The notes under the pieces were generated by a model. It had not been told where the DNA came from, made no database searches, and saw nothing but the letters and a program-made list of their open reading frames with translations. Shown here one piece after another: positions 31,101 through 41,916 of a stretch of 64,000 bases of DNA (position 1 is the first letter of the stretch; each line of letters begins with the position of its first letter). A program made the translations under genes and the position numbers. Origin of the DNA: Adiantum capillus-veneris (Eukaryota > Streptophyta > Polypodiopsida > Polypodiales > Pteridaceae); assembly GCA_014529385.2 (NCBI GenBank), contig CM043969.1, positions 19,016,446 through 19,080,445 of the forward strand, written 5' to 3'.

Positions 31101-32710
31101 GGATCCCTCAGACTAATTCACTTGCTTTCATGGAAATAAAGAGTGAATTTTTGGAGTCATTACGTGGCAAGTATGCACAAGATCAATCATATGCTAAAGT
31201 GTGGAGTGCAGTTTTAAAAAGGGATTCCTCACACTCACATGTCTCTGTACAGTCAGATCAACATGTCTCTGCACGCGCAGATAAAAACTCCAACACACAG
31301 AGCTCCACCCCTACTCAGGAATAGCTTAAGCGATGGAAGAATTTTTCCATTGATGATGGCTACTTACTCCTGAAGGATAGAGTATGTGTGCCAAAGGACT
31401 CAGACACTAGGCGCCAAATCCTATTTGAGTGTCACGATAGTCCAAGTGCTGGGCATCCAAGTATTTGTAAGACGTATGCCTTAGTTTGACAGCAATTTTA
31501 TTGGCCAGGCTTACATCATGATGTTCAAGAGTACGTACTAAACTACCAATAGTGCCAAGTTAATAAGGCAGAGCGCCTCAAAGTAGGTGGCCTTTTACAT
31601 CCTTTAGAGATTCCACAAGGTAAGTGGGAGAGTATCTCTATGGATTTTGTAGTAGGACTACGTACTACAAATCGTGGCCATGATGCCATATGGGTAATTG
31701 TAGACTGTCTCACAAAGATGGGTCGATTCATTCCCACTAAGACTCCGGTTAAGACACCGGAATTAGCACGGCTATTTGTAGAGCATAAATATAAACTCTA
31801 CGGTCTTCCAGCTAGTATCATTAGTGATAGAGATCGAAAGTTTGATACTCACTTCTGGAGAGCTGTGTTTCAAAAGTTGGAAACTAAACTTAAATTAAGT
31901 ACGGCTGATCATCCAGAAACCGATGGTCAAACCGAAAGAGTTAATCAAGTGCTAGAGGATATGCTACAAGCATACATTAGCAAGAAGCAAACCAATTGGA
32001 AAGACTACTTACCTATATTGGTATTTGCTTATAATAGTTCAAAGCATGTGACTACAGGGTTTAGTCCATTTATGCTTTTCTATGGATTTCAACCTAGATC
32101 ACCCGTTACAGTGGGGTTGGCTAAGGAGAAAATACAACAAGCAAAGGATTTTCTCCAAGACCATTTTAACATGCTTCGAGTTGCTAGACAAAATGTTAAG
32201 CAAGCTCAAGATCGATATAAGAAGTACGTAGATGAGCATCGTCGTCTTGCTAATTTCGAAGAAGGAGACAAGGTTTTCCTCAAGGTTCCGGAGCATTCAG
32301 AAAGTCTGAAGACGGGAAAAGTTGCTAAACTTTCACCACGCTATTGTGGACCATTTACCATTCTCAAACGTATAGGTCAAGTGGCCTAAAAGTTAGCTCT
32401 TCCAGAGCACTCACGAGTTCATCCTGTTTTTCATGTTAGCCGTTTACGAAAACAGCTAGGACAAAATGACAATGTCATTGACATAGGTGTGTTAGTTGAC
32501 CTTATCGAACCGCCAAGCATCCCTCATCAGCCCGAAAAGATTTTGGATTCTCATGAGCTTCGCACCAGACATCATGTCAGACGACAAGTGTTGGTCAAAT
32601 GGCTAGACAGACCTGAAGAAGGTTCTACATGGGAGAATGCCTCCGCACTTAAGAAACGTTTTCCTACGTTCGTTTTCGAGGACGAAAACGATTCTCCAAG
32701 GGGGAGGTAA
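31101..32710 (+). pseudogene. Element F integrase and chromodomain
   Basis: The HHCC domain runs from about 31430 to 31570 with two stops. Catalytic residues lie in SMDFVVGL (Asp), IISDRDRKF (Asp) and TDGQTERVNQ (Glu) within an open 249-codon frame (31640-32389). After a TAA at 32387 the same frame continues with HPVFHVSRLRKQLG and a chromodomain: PEKILDSHELR, RQVLVKWLDRPEEGSTWE. The C-terminus overlaps the purine tract CCAAGGGGGAGG (32696-32707). Confidence 0.9.
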
Positions 32711-32833
32711 TGTAAGAACATGGGTCCTACAGGCAAGGCCACCGGCACGGTCGGATAGTGTGTACGCTAGGGGGAGGCTATCAGATAGCACAGTTGGGTG
32801 GAGACTAGCACACGCATTACCACCGCCCTTTCA
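32711..32833 (+). repeat. 3' LTR of element F
   Basis: 123 bp, TGTAAGAACATGGG to CCTTTCA, followed by TGGAA (32834-32838). Confidence 0.9.
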
Positions 32834-32838
32834 TGGAA

Positions 32839-33475
32839 CGAGTATCTCCTCGCTCTCTTTCACTTCGGGTTTCTCATCATGCTCCCCATCAACTGGCATC
32901 TCACCCTTAAAGGGTTTCAATAGACTCACATGAAATGCACCCATCGCGTCTACTTTTCCGAAAGCTGTTTCTGTGACAAGAAGTAGCGTAGACTCTAATG
33001 ATCTGTAAAAACTATGAAATCGGCTCCGAGTAAATAATGTCGCCACTGTGTAAGAGCATGGATCACTGCCAATATCTCTTTCTCATAGATCTGTGCTACT
33101 AACTCTGGTAGTGAAAACATTCTGCTTTCATAAGCAATCACATGGCCTTCTTGCATCAAGACCACTCCCAGACTACGACCACAAGCATCACAATAAACTT
33201 TGAACGGCTTTGCAAATCTGGCAAAGCCAGCACTGATCCAGTAGTCAATTTTTCTTTAAGTGTTTGAAAAGCGGTCACCTCTGTCAGTCCCCACAAGAAA
33301 GGGACTCCTTTCTAAGTCAATAAATGCAAAGGTGAAGCTATCTCTGCAAACTTTCGAATGAACCGCCGATAATAAGAGCACAAGCCCCAAAAGCTTCGAA
33401 CTTCATGAACATTCTTTAGGTCAGGCCAATCGTGGATAGTCTCATTTTGGCCGGGTCCATCTGTACTCCTTCTGC
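32839..33475 (-). pseudogene. Element E RNase H remnant fused to pol C-terminus
   Basis: Reading the minus strand, RNase H connection motifs (RFIRKFAEIASPLH, GVPFLWG) lead to degraded RNase H. Then FLSQKQLSEK-equivalent sequence (about 32960-33000) jumps directly to AFHVSLLKPFKGEMP (about 32950-32890). In B these landmarks are separated by the complete integrase, over 1 kb. E therefore lost integrase by deletion. The frame ends at the F insertion in EEILVP. Confidence 0.8.
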
Positions 33476-34242
33476 TTAGACGATGTGTCTCAAGAAATGT
33501 ATCTCCGGTAAGAAAAACTCGCTCTTTTTTGCATTGATAACCAATCTATGCTTGCGCAATGCCTGAAAGACCTGTAGCAGATGGTGTCGGTGCTCTATTT
33601 CATTCTTGGAGAAAACTATAATGTCATCAAAGAAAGTGCCGACAAGAGACCGATACTCTCGGAAAATCCTATCCATCATTCGATTAAAAGTTGCTGGAGC
33701 ATTTGTAAGTCCAAAAGGCATCACTAAAAATTCATATAAACCAAAGCTTGTCCGAAAGGTTGTCTTATAGACACCTCCTAGAGCGATTCTGATCCGATGA
33801 TATCCACTTTTCAAATCAATCCTGCTGAAACAAGAGGATCCCTAAAGTCTGTCAAGAATATCATTGATCCTTGGAATAGGGAACCTGTTCTTGATGGTGA
33901 TTTCATTGAGAGCTCTGTAATCAATGCACATTCTCCAAGATCCGTCTTTCTTTAATACTAACAAAACTGGAGAACTGTAAGGTGATGTACTAGGTTGGAT
34001 GAGACCCTTTTCTAGAAGTTCTTTCACTTGGTTCATGATTTCTTCATTCAGGGCTTGGCTAACTCGATAAGGTGGCCAGTTCGGTGGTGTGCTTCCGGTA
34101 GGCCTTCGGAAAAACAGTCAGCATGTGTGTGCAGAAAACCTTGTCGTTCTTTATCCAATCTAGACATATTGGTCCTTTGTTTATCATTCAATTCTTTCAA
34201 GTAAACAAAAAGACTGAATTTCATTAATTTCAAAATGGCCAA
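33476..34242 (-). pseudogene. Element E reverse transcriptase
   Basis: Frames at 34036-33842 and 33814-33476 hold [40 protein letters not shown] and the intact catalytic FFDDIIVFS. A stop and short frameshift separate the two. Upstream, 34242-34048 holds the pre-RT linker ([13 protein letters not shown]). The residues are very close to B's RT. Confidence 0.88.
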
Positions 34243-34939
34243 AGCCGATACAATAGGACGGACTCACCCTTCAATTTTACATCAAGCACAATTTTCCTGC
34301 CCTTCTCATTCGTCAAAGTTGCTTTCTTGGCCTGATAGTCAACCACGACGTTGTTCTTGTGGTACCAAGGGATTCCTAGGAGGACGTCACACCCTTCCAA
34401 AGGCATGATGTAGAAGTCCTTGTGCCCCAAATACCCCCGACAATGCAAACGGAGTTTGCCAATGACAGGTGTAATGGGAACATCTCATCTGGGCGCCGCT
34501 AGAACTGCCTCTCCCTGTGGCCCCATCCTGTCGGGTGTAGTTCCAAGTCGAGCCGCTAATTCAGTTGAAATGAATTCAATTGAAATGAAGTTTGCCTTGC
34601 CTCCTCCATCAAAGAAGATGAGGGCTTCCTGATCTTTTACTTTGTCCCATGCGCGGCAAAATTTTGTGCTTCCATCCATCTGACTTGGGTCGGTCCCCAT
34701 ACAATCTGATATCAGTCCTGCTTTCATCTTGCCTTTCCTGCCACGTTCTTTTGCTGCTCTGGAGCTCTTTGCCCTATCTTCTAATTGTCCTCGTTGTTCC
34801 ATTTTGGGGCACTTTGCGAAGATATGTCCATGTTCCCCGCCAAAACACTTCCCCTCTTTGAGATAGTCTGATCTCTGTTCCTCAATCAATCGAGGTCGTG
34901 CATCCCTCTTTTTTTGGAACTTCTTTTTCTTTCTATTGT
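34243..34939 (-). pseudogene. Element E zinc knuckle and protease
   Basis: The minus frame contains a knuckle CFGGEHGHIFAKC, lacking the second Cys that B retains (CFGCGEHGH), so zinc binding is likely lost. The protease follows: ALIFFDGGGKANFIS with catalytic Asp-Gly-Gly (about 34625-34585), then a small in-frame duplication (SIEFISTE), and the flap side GCDVLLGIPWYH (about 34390-34350). Confidence 0.85.
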
Positions 34940-36106
34940 TGTCACGTGACACATCCAACCCTATGTGTCCGTGGACAAGCTACAGCATGATCAGGGTTCA
35001 GTCAGTCCAGTCAGTCTAGATTTAGAAGTGATCTGGCACTTTTGTGAGTCTATTCGTAGACCGTGCATGCCCAGTCACCTAGTGTAGATGCATATCCTCT
35101 GGTTGCACATAGCGTATTCCCATCAAAATCCATCAGATTCCATCAGGGGAATTTTCCGGTGCATTTAGCCTATTTTACCTATTTTTGGCATTTTTCACTT
35201 ATTAATTTAAGTGACTTTCCAACAAAAGTAGGTAGGGCAATTTGGGTAAGAAAATATATAAGCAAACCAAAGCTAGCACTATTTGGCAGAAGAGGCAACA
35301 GGAGCCAAGCTCAGCAGGCAACTTCTCAACAGGACCTTGGTGGTTTCCCCCACCAAGCAAGAAGACCATCGCCAGAAAACCCATTCCACTAGCGTTTTTG
35401 GAACTGCACCAGCGTGGCGTTTTGCATCAGCACCATCGCCCACAAGTCCCAGCAGATAGCGTTTTTGCATCAGATCTCTCCGCAACAGAAAACAGCTTTC
35501 CTAGCGTTTTTGCCAACAGCTTCCCTAGCGTTTTTGGATTTCAGCATATGCAGAGATTTCAGCATCAGAAGACCTACAAGATCAGCCCAAAGAAGTAGCA
35601 GATTCAGCCCCGATAAGATCATCAGTTTTCAGCCTTGAAGATCCTCAGTTTTCACTCCTAAACCTGCAGATTTTCAGCGTCAAAGACCCACAGAAAACAG
35701 CCCCAGAAACAGCGTTTGGCTCAGTCGCAGATTTCAGCCCATAGCGTTTTTGGACAGCAGTAGAAAGATTGCAGATTTCAGCCCTTAGGTCGACTTTGTC
35801 GTCATTGTCGACATAGCCTAGACTTGCATCAGTCTCATGCATACCATTTGTACCAGATTGTGCAATCATAAGTAGACCATTCTCGCCGATGAGAGTGGGG
35901 CCTTCGGAGGAGGGTCTCTCTTCTCTCTCTATCTCTCAGTCTCATACACTTGCACGCACAGTGTCCATTCACGTTGTTTGTGATCATAGCATTCTCTCAT
36001 TAAGAACGGAAGGCTCTACCTTCCATAAGAACAAAAGGAACCTTGAGCACAGTTCGGAGCACTCATCTTGAGCAAAGCTCAAACATTCATTTCGTTGCAC
36101 CTAACA
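34940..36106 (+). mobile_element. Solo LTR of the A family
   Basis: A single 1167-bp LTR, TGTCACGTGACAC to GCACCTAACA, without primer site or internal sequence. ATTGT (34935-34939) and GTTGT (36107-36111) form a target duplication with one mismatch. E gag is interrupted here and continues on both sides. The structure implies unequal recombination between the LTRs of a former full A element. Confidence 0.9.
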
Positions 36107-37427
36107 GTTGTCACCGGTCCTTGGTGTCGAAACTTCATCAGTGGGGTAGGTCAGGTTACCCGAATGTATCGAGAATCCCTGCTTAGCATGTCCCATCAGT
36201 TGTTGTATGAACTCGGACTTCTGCTCAAGGCAATATTCTTAGACCTCTGGGGAGTCCACAACAAAACCGCTCAATTTGCTCTTTGAAAGTGACCTTCTTA
36301 AAAGAAGAGGTCAGCAGAAAAGAATCCCAAAATCTTTCACAATAAGCATCCAAAGTGTCACCCTTGGTCATCCGAAGATGGTTCCCAGCGGTTCTCAAAT
36401 CTCGTTCGTACTCCTGAGTCAACCAAGAAGAAATAAAGAGCCTTTTGAACTTTAATCACTTGGTCGGGGCTTCTCTCCTCAAAAGAAGAGTGGACCACCA
36501 CGTTCGTGCATTTCCTTTAAAAAATGATGTTGCCCTCCTGATCTTGGAGTGCTCTGAGTAGTGCCCTCCAGAGAATGCTATATCAAACTCCTGAATAAAA
36601 GCTAAAGCCTTGGAAGCATCTCGAAATCCAGAAAAGGATTCAAATTTCACTGACTGTCCACCTTCCTTAATCTCCTTGGTCTTTTTGCCCTTGTCTTCGA
36701 GTTGGCTCTATAAAAGTGGTGCTCTTTGCGTAAAACATGTGATCATCGGAGTCCGAATTGTCAGAAGATGACTCCTCAGTAGAAATGTCACAAACGGGTC
36801 GGGATTTGCTCTTCTTTGCCTTTTTCTTGTTCGTTCCAAAACTTTGATTCTTGCTTTGCTTCTTGCCCTTTCTGTCCTCCTCGCTCGAGTCGGAAGAGGA
36901 AGAGCTATCCAAACTGTCAGAAGAAGAAGAAGAACTGGATAGTCCTTTAAATCGTACATGCTTCTCCTGTTTTCGTGCATTTGCAAAAGAAGATTGATGG
37001 CCCAAGTAACCGGGGTAGTCAGTCCCCTTGTTGCGCTTCTTCAATTGTTTCTTTGACGGCTTCTTCGCTTCCAGAAGTTGATTGATTCGTTTTACGACGA
37101 CGTCGTTAAGTTATCTTCAGTAAACATCCTTGAGGTAGGAGGTTGCTTAAGGGCCGGATGGGTGACTCGATGGCTTTCTGCCAATGAATTTCCACTTCAT
37201 CCCATCGGATGCCGGGTCAAAAATTTGGCATACTATGGATCCTTTGCAAATTGGAGCATTTGCTTTGCGCACTTACCAACCTGCTGTTGACGCTACATCT
37301 CCATAAGCTGGTACTCCGTAGGCCGAGGTGGCCCATACTCGTACTCTGCTAATCCACTCAAATTCTCCATACCGCCTACCGTTCCCGAGGTGGCACGTGG
37401 AGTCATTTGATTCTTGCCTGAATCCAT
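36107..37427 (-). pseudogene. Element E gag, N-terminal and capsid part
   Basis: Minus-strand gag starting at 37427 (MDSGKNQM), aligned with B's MASCNNQ. After a stop near 37293 come PGYLGHQSSF, a poly-Ser stretch and KGKKQSKNQSFG (37044-36667), then the capsid core with KFESFSGFRDASKAL and WWSTLLLRR (36650-36456), then TQEYERDLRTAGNHLRMTKGD and ERFWDSF (36422-36225). At least four frame breaks are present. The end abuts the solo LTR. Confidence 0.85.
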
Positions 37428-37479
37428 ATGTGCCGCGAGAAAAGGGATCGGATTTCCCGATAGAAGAGAAATCAATTGA

Positions 37480-37491
37480 GCTCTGATACTA
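37480..37491 (-). other. Primer binding site of element E
   Basis: The reverse complement reads TAGTATCAGAGC, one mismatch from the initiator-Met type, one base from the LTR at 37493. Confidence 0.85.
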
Positions 37492-37492
37492 C

Positions 37493-38110
37493 TGTAACAA
37501 ACTTGGACACCCCAAGTCTGGAATCTGCCGCGACACGAGAGAGAATTTACTTTGAATCGACACGGCTGGGCGTAGTTCCGTGCCCAAAGAGATTGGCCCC
37601 AAAGACTGGCATCCCTTTCGGTATTTCGTTTTGTATTTACGACTGAGCAAGTACAAGTGCCCTGGCTCTCCTCTGCTCGCTGGCTCGTCAGCTCTAAATG
37701 AGCCAGATAGAGCCTGGGTCTTATTTAAAGGCCCTTGGCCTTGAAAAACAATTTACATGAAAAACTTCAGTTCAAAAAGCATATGGTGCCAAAAGCTAGC
37801 CCCCAAAGCAGCCAGCGTAATTCGCAGAATTCCGTACACCTACCACGTTATTAGCGCAAATCGCGGGCGTCCGTACAGCCAGCCACGTCATCAACTCCAC
37901 AAGATTTTGGGCAAGTTTTTAAGCTTTATGTCCCTTTGGCTTTGTCTGCAAGTGTCCATAAGTATTTCAACTTATAATCTTTTAAAATCTTTAGTTTCGG
38001 CCGCGTCTGAAAGGTTCTATAAGTTGGTAAAACTTTCTTTGCCACTTTCCCTAGGGTCCTTTTTGTCCAGGAGTTGTCGAAAGGTGATGCCACGTCATCA
38101 ACTTGTGACA
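37493..38110 (-). repeat. 5' LTR of element E
   Basis: 618 bp, reading TGTCACAAGTTG to TTTGTTACA on the minus strand, with TTTAAATAAG TATA-like sequence (37721-37730) and the conserved U5 segment (37585-37628). TTGGC at 37936-37940 marks the position equivalent to the C insertion site in the other LTR. Confidence 0.9.
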
Positions 38111-38567
38111 ATGTAGGTCTCCACAAATTAGAAAAAATATAACAAAGAAATGAATAAAATAAATTCGAGACTTTAACCTTAGGGTCAAGGAAAAGTTTAT
38201 AGGTATTGAAAAGTCGAGTGTTCTCTCACATCCATGTAAGAGAGTGTTATGGAGTTAGTCAAAGGGCATGTCGTTTTGACATGATTGTAATTCCCTTACA
38301 CATTTCAATTAGCCTTTCTTTTTTCTTAATGGATTAGGTCTCCCCAATCTCGAAAAAATAAAGAGTCTTTCAAAACATATAAAGTGTGTAAGTGAAGGTG
38401 AGTTTAAGTGCATAAGTGAAGAGCGAGTTTAGGAAATGAAAAGACAAATGAAGGTGGAAAGTCAAAAGACCTTTTGTGTCCATATAAAGAGGTGGGCGAC
38501 TTCACATTGTATATTTATGTTTCTCTTCTCCTTCATTTTCCCTTTAGCGTTTTCTTCTCTTTAAAGT

Positions 38568-38624
<57 letters not shown>

Positions 38625-40211
38625 AAGTTGTATCCGTCCTTACGTCCAACCGATACTGTTGCAAATCTACGTACTTCGTCATTGCCCGTTGCTGTGTGTT
38701 ATAGGCTAGCACATCGTTTTTGTTGTTATTAAGGGAAGCTTTGAATTAGGAATACCTTTTAATTTTTGTAGCCATTAGGAATAACTTTTAATTTTTTTGG
38801 AAGCCATTAGGAGATACAATTAATTTGGATTATTCCGTCTAGAATTGCAATCATTTAATTTTTATTCAACTATTAGTAGATACATATATTATTAGTGTAT
38901 ATATGAGTAGAAGTAGTAGGTGCTCACTTTCACTTTTTCTCTAATCATTGTGCAAATTATACCCACACTAGGTTTGACAAAAACCCATCAACAAGGTTGC
39001 ATTCCAAATGCATATTTACCAATCTTCCCATACCGTACGATAAATATCGTAACAGTATTCAATACTTTATGTTCTGGTTGTTATTTATATGCACACATAT
39101 ACCCATACATGCATGTACGATGTGTGTATATTATGTACATGCATGCATACATGCAATTGTGTAACTATTGTTTTCGTACTGGTAGTGATTACCCATACTG
39201 CACAACGTTTTCTGAAGTTTTATACTTCTCATACCTATCCAACTTGGACTTTATTGCAACAGGTTTAATGATGCGAAGAGAAATTGGTGACCATACAACC
39301 AGGAACATAATCAAAGATGTGGGCCTTTGTAGAGATGCATGAAGTCATCTTATCTTAAGGTATTAGCTTTGAGGTCTATCGGGGAATCGACCAGTGTTCT
39401 AGTGTGCCGCATTGGTGAAGGTGGCCAAGATAGGGGCACCCGACGGTGAGCCTCTTCTGTATGAAATCTGTTTTGTGCATCTGGATCGGCCTCGAAGACT
39501 TCACCGAACAAAGGGTTTCGCCTCTCTTTAAGGCTGGGAACTGGGGATAAAGAAGTGGAACGGCTGCAAACAGATTCATACCGATCTTACTATCACTACA
39601 CTTGGATTGAGATCAGTTGAAACTCGACAGGATGGCAAAATGCATGCATGACCATAGAAAACTTCTATAGCCAAATTATAAGCAAGCTCGGTGACCCCAA
39701 ATTCTTTGGAAAGTTTGCAACATAACAAATTTCAAAAATGAAAGGCATTTTGTCGAAAACTTTGGCAGAAGTCGGCACACTGCTAATATTCCAGTTGAAT
39801 AGCCGAACTTTGGAATCCAAACCGACCTATTACTTGTAAGTTGGAGGCCTCTGTCATTGTGCAAGGCTTGTCTGTGCCTAGTGAAGGCTACATTTTAAAA
39901 TAACTAGATAATTCACTGCAATTCTTTGTTTTGCAAAACTCTGCACTAACTTCAGCACCCATCTACAATGTATAAGCGCATGTCACATGAACTGTGATGA
40001 ATTGCTTCAATTGTTCTGGAGTCCTTTGTATTAAAAAGCTAGACATCAACCTTGGTGAACTGACATGAACAACAATGGTTCCCACATACTTGGGCCAAAC
40101 ACATAGTATGAGCTACGGTAACCTGGAAAATCGTGATCTGAAGTTAGATTTGTCTACAAATGAGTGCCCCACAAACAGGAGAATAGTTGCTAACAGAACA
40201 CCGGGATTGCA
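38111..40211. other. No gene seen
   Basis: AT-rich sequence downstream of E. It contains a (CT)n(CA)n tract at 38570-38624 and short TGCATG/CATA runs near 39090-39155. Reading frames of 60-140 codons exist but resemble nothing I recognise. Confidence 0.5.
38570..38624. repeat. (CT)n(CA)n microsatellite
   Basis: About 20 CT units followed by seven CA units. Confidence 0.95.
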
Positions 40212-40477
40212 TGTACCTTCAACAAACAAGAGTTAAGAGTAATGGTGGATGGGTGTGTGAACCAAGCATAAGATAGGTGATGCTTTGGTGCCCATGCATG
40301 GTTCAAGCCTATATAAACACCTAGAGTTCTCTACTTGTTTAGTTAGCTACATGAGAGAGGAGAGACTCAATTGTAAATCATAAACAAATTAATAAGCGAG
40401 ATATTGTTTCTTGCATCTTTGGCCCTCTATCTCACATGTTGTCATTCCATTTCAAGCTTCTAATCATCATCTTCACA
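40212..40477 (+). repeat. Probable copia-like LTR
   Basis: A sequence starting TGTACCTTC and ending CTTCACA, with CTATATAAAC at about 40310 as a TATA box and AATTAATAAG downstream, directly followed by a primer-site-like sequence. No matching second LTR was found, so the left boundary is a guess. The following leader is cut by the solo LTR at 40728. Confidence 0.45.
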
Positions 40478-40490
40478 TGGTATTAGAGAC
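40478..40490 (+). other. Primer-site-like sequence
   Basis: TGGTATTAGAGAC differs from TGGTATCAGAGC by one base in the first 11; it supports the LTR call immediately upstream. Confidence 0.55.
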
Positions 40491-40727
40491 AAGTCTCATA
40501 TTTTATATCTTCTCTATTTTATAACATATTTTATATTTTGTATCTCTTATGAAGCATATAATGCTGCAAGTTAAAAGAGATGCCAAAAGTTTCAAAAACT
40601 TCAGCAAATCAACAATCAGATGCACATAACCAGGGTGCCTTCATCCTGTACGTAGTTTTAAAAGTGTCCCCTCACTTAATCCCACTACTAAGCCACCACT
40701 CGAATATGGTAACTGGTGGACGATCAT

Positions 40728-41346
40728 TGTAACAAACTTGGACACTCCAAGTCAAGAATCTACCGCGACAGCACCAAATAACCACTTCAAAACAGTTCAC
40801 AGTTCACAATTGATTCAACACTGGCCCGACGGAGTTCCGTGCCTAGAGATATTGGCCCCAAAGACTGGCGCCCCTTTCGGTATTTCTTTTTGTATTAATC
40901 TGAGTTCAAAGTACAAGAGTGCGGACAGGCGCTCACACTCAGACTCTGCGTCCAGATGCTCTGAGTTGTGAGAGGCCTGCTCACTTATTTAAAGTTACAA
41001 GGGTTGCCAAAAGCAGAGCCCCAAAAGCTGAAAATCAAAAGCTCAAAAGCTTGGCAAATAAAACAAAAGTTCTTCCTCTCTCTTTCTTTTAATAAATAAA
41101 GCAGAGAGGCTTTCTCTTTCTCTCTCTTGCTAAAATAAAGCAAAGAGGGTTCTCTCTCTCTTTCTTAGCAATTTGTGTAGAAAAAACAACGCCAAAAAGC
41201 TTTCGCTTTTTGTAAATCACGCTGATGTCCAGCAAATCAGGGTTAGGGTTAGGGTTAGGGTTAGGGCAGAATTAGGGCTTCTGGTTTTAGGGTTAGGGTT
41301 TCAGAAGAATTAGGGTTTCTGGCAGCCACGTCATCGCTTTGTGACA
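40728..41346 (-). mobile_element. Solo LTR of the B family
   Basis: 619 bp, TGTAACAAAC to TTTGTGACA on the plus strand, hence minus orientation. It is flanked by a perfect duplication ATCAT (40723-40727 and 41347-41351). It matches B LTR ends and the conserved segment (40841-40890). It carries a (TTAGGG)n run at 41240-41266 and (CT)-rich blocks absent from the B LTRs at 10433 and 16355. Confidence 0.9.
41240..41266 (+). repeat. Telomere-like (GGGTTA)n run
   Basis: Five GGG runs separated by TTA, then more TTAGGG-like boxes to about 41320. They lie in the U3 end of the minus-strand solo LTR. Confidence 0.9.
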
Positions 41347-41856
41347 ATCATTGATTCTAAACGCTACAAGCTAAGATTATTACATTGTTCTTCATCTGAG
41401 AGTACATGAGGCGAAATTGGGTTTGACCAGGAGCTTCCCCTATTGTAGCATACCATTCGGTCTACATCAAGTCAAAGAAAATTTTTGGGAATTCGACATG
41501 CACCAACCCACAGTACAGGCTCCCATGCTGACAGATATGCTAGATCAAGGACTTAAATTTCATTACTTAAGTTCACATGCGTTAGAGGAGACACACAGAG
41601 CTACCAGCACACTAGAAGTGTCAATCAGCTTTCCTTTTTTTTTGAGATGACGGAAGAGATATCACAGTTGTACATTGATTTGTCTCATAGAGCAAGCTCT
41701 GTCCCTAGAAGACTTCAGAAAAATCTCTCTCCTGCGGTGTTTCTTCCTCTCTCTCAGATCTCAACTCTCTCTACAGATCTATTGTCTACATGCTCAGATC
41801 TGACATTTTCTACAAAAAATTTCCATCTCCCCATCAAGAGCTGCCTACCTCTATTG

Positions 41857-41860
<4 letters not shown>

Positions 41861-41913
<53 letters not shown>
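41861..41913. repeat. (CT)n microsatellite
   Basis: About 26 CT units within the 5' part of the LINE relic. Confidence 0.95.

Positions 41914-41916
<3 letters not shown>

Larger units (their letters stand above)
26939..32833 (+). mobile_element. Retrotransposon F with 123-bp LTRs (chromodomain type)
   Basis: A 5.9-kb Ty3/gypsy element with identical-length 123-bp LTRs (26939-27061 and 32711-32833), both TGTAAG...TTCA. The target duplication is TAGAA (26934-26938) and TGGAA (32834-32838). It sits in E's chromodomain coding region, whose frame resumes after removal. Order: leader, gag, zinc knuckle, protease, RT, RNase H, integrase, chromodomain, purine tract. Several stops and shifts are present and the RT active site is altered, so it is dead. 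A decayed relative with similarly short LTRs is at 55447-60941. Confidence 0.92.
7522..38110 (-). mobile_element. Element E, host of the nested cluster (chromovirus-like)
   Basis: A minus-strand Ty3/gypsy element. The 5' LTR is 37493-38110. The 3' LTR is 7522-7996 plus 26009-26167. It is flanked by GTGTA (7517-7521) and ATGTA (38111-38115), a 5-bp target duplication with one mismatch. Removing C, F, the solo A LTR and their duplications leaves about 5.5 kb, a normal length. Internal order on the minus strand: primer site, Ser-rich gag, zinc knuckle, protease, RT, part of RNase H, then a deletion removing integrase, then chromodomain, 3' UTR and purine tract. Reading frames resume across each insertion, which is the strongest evidence for one element. 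Confidence 0.87.
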
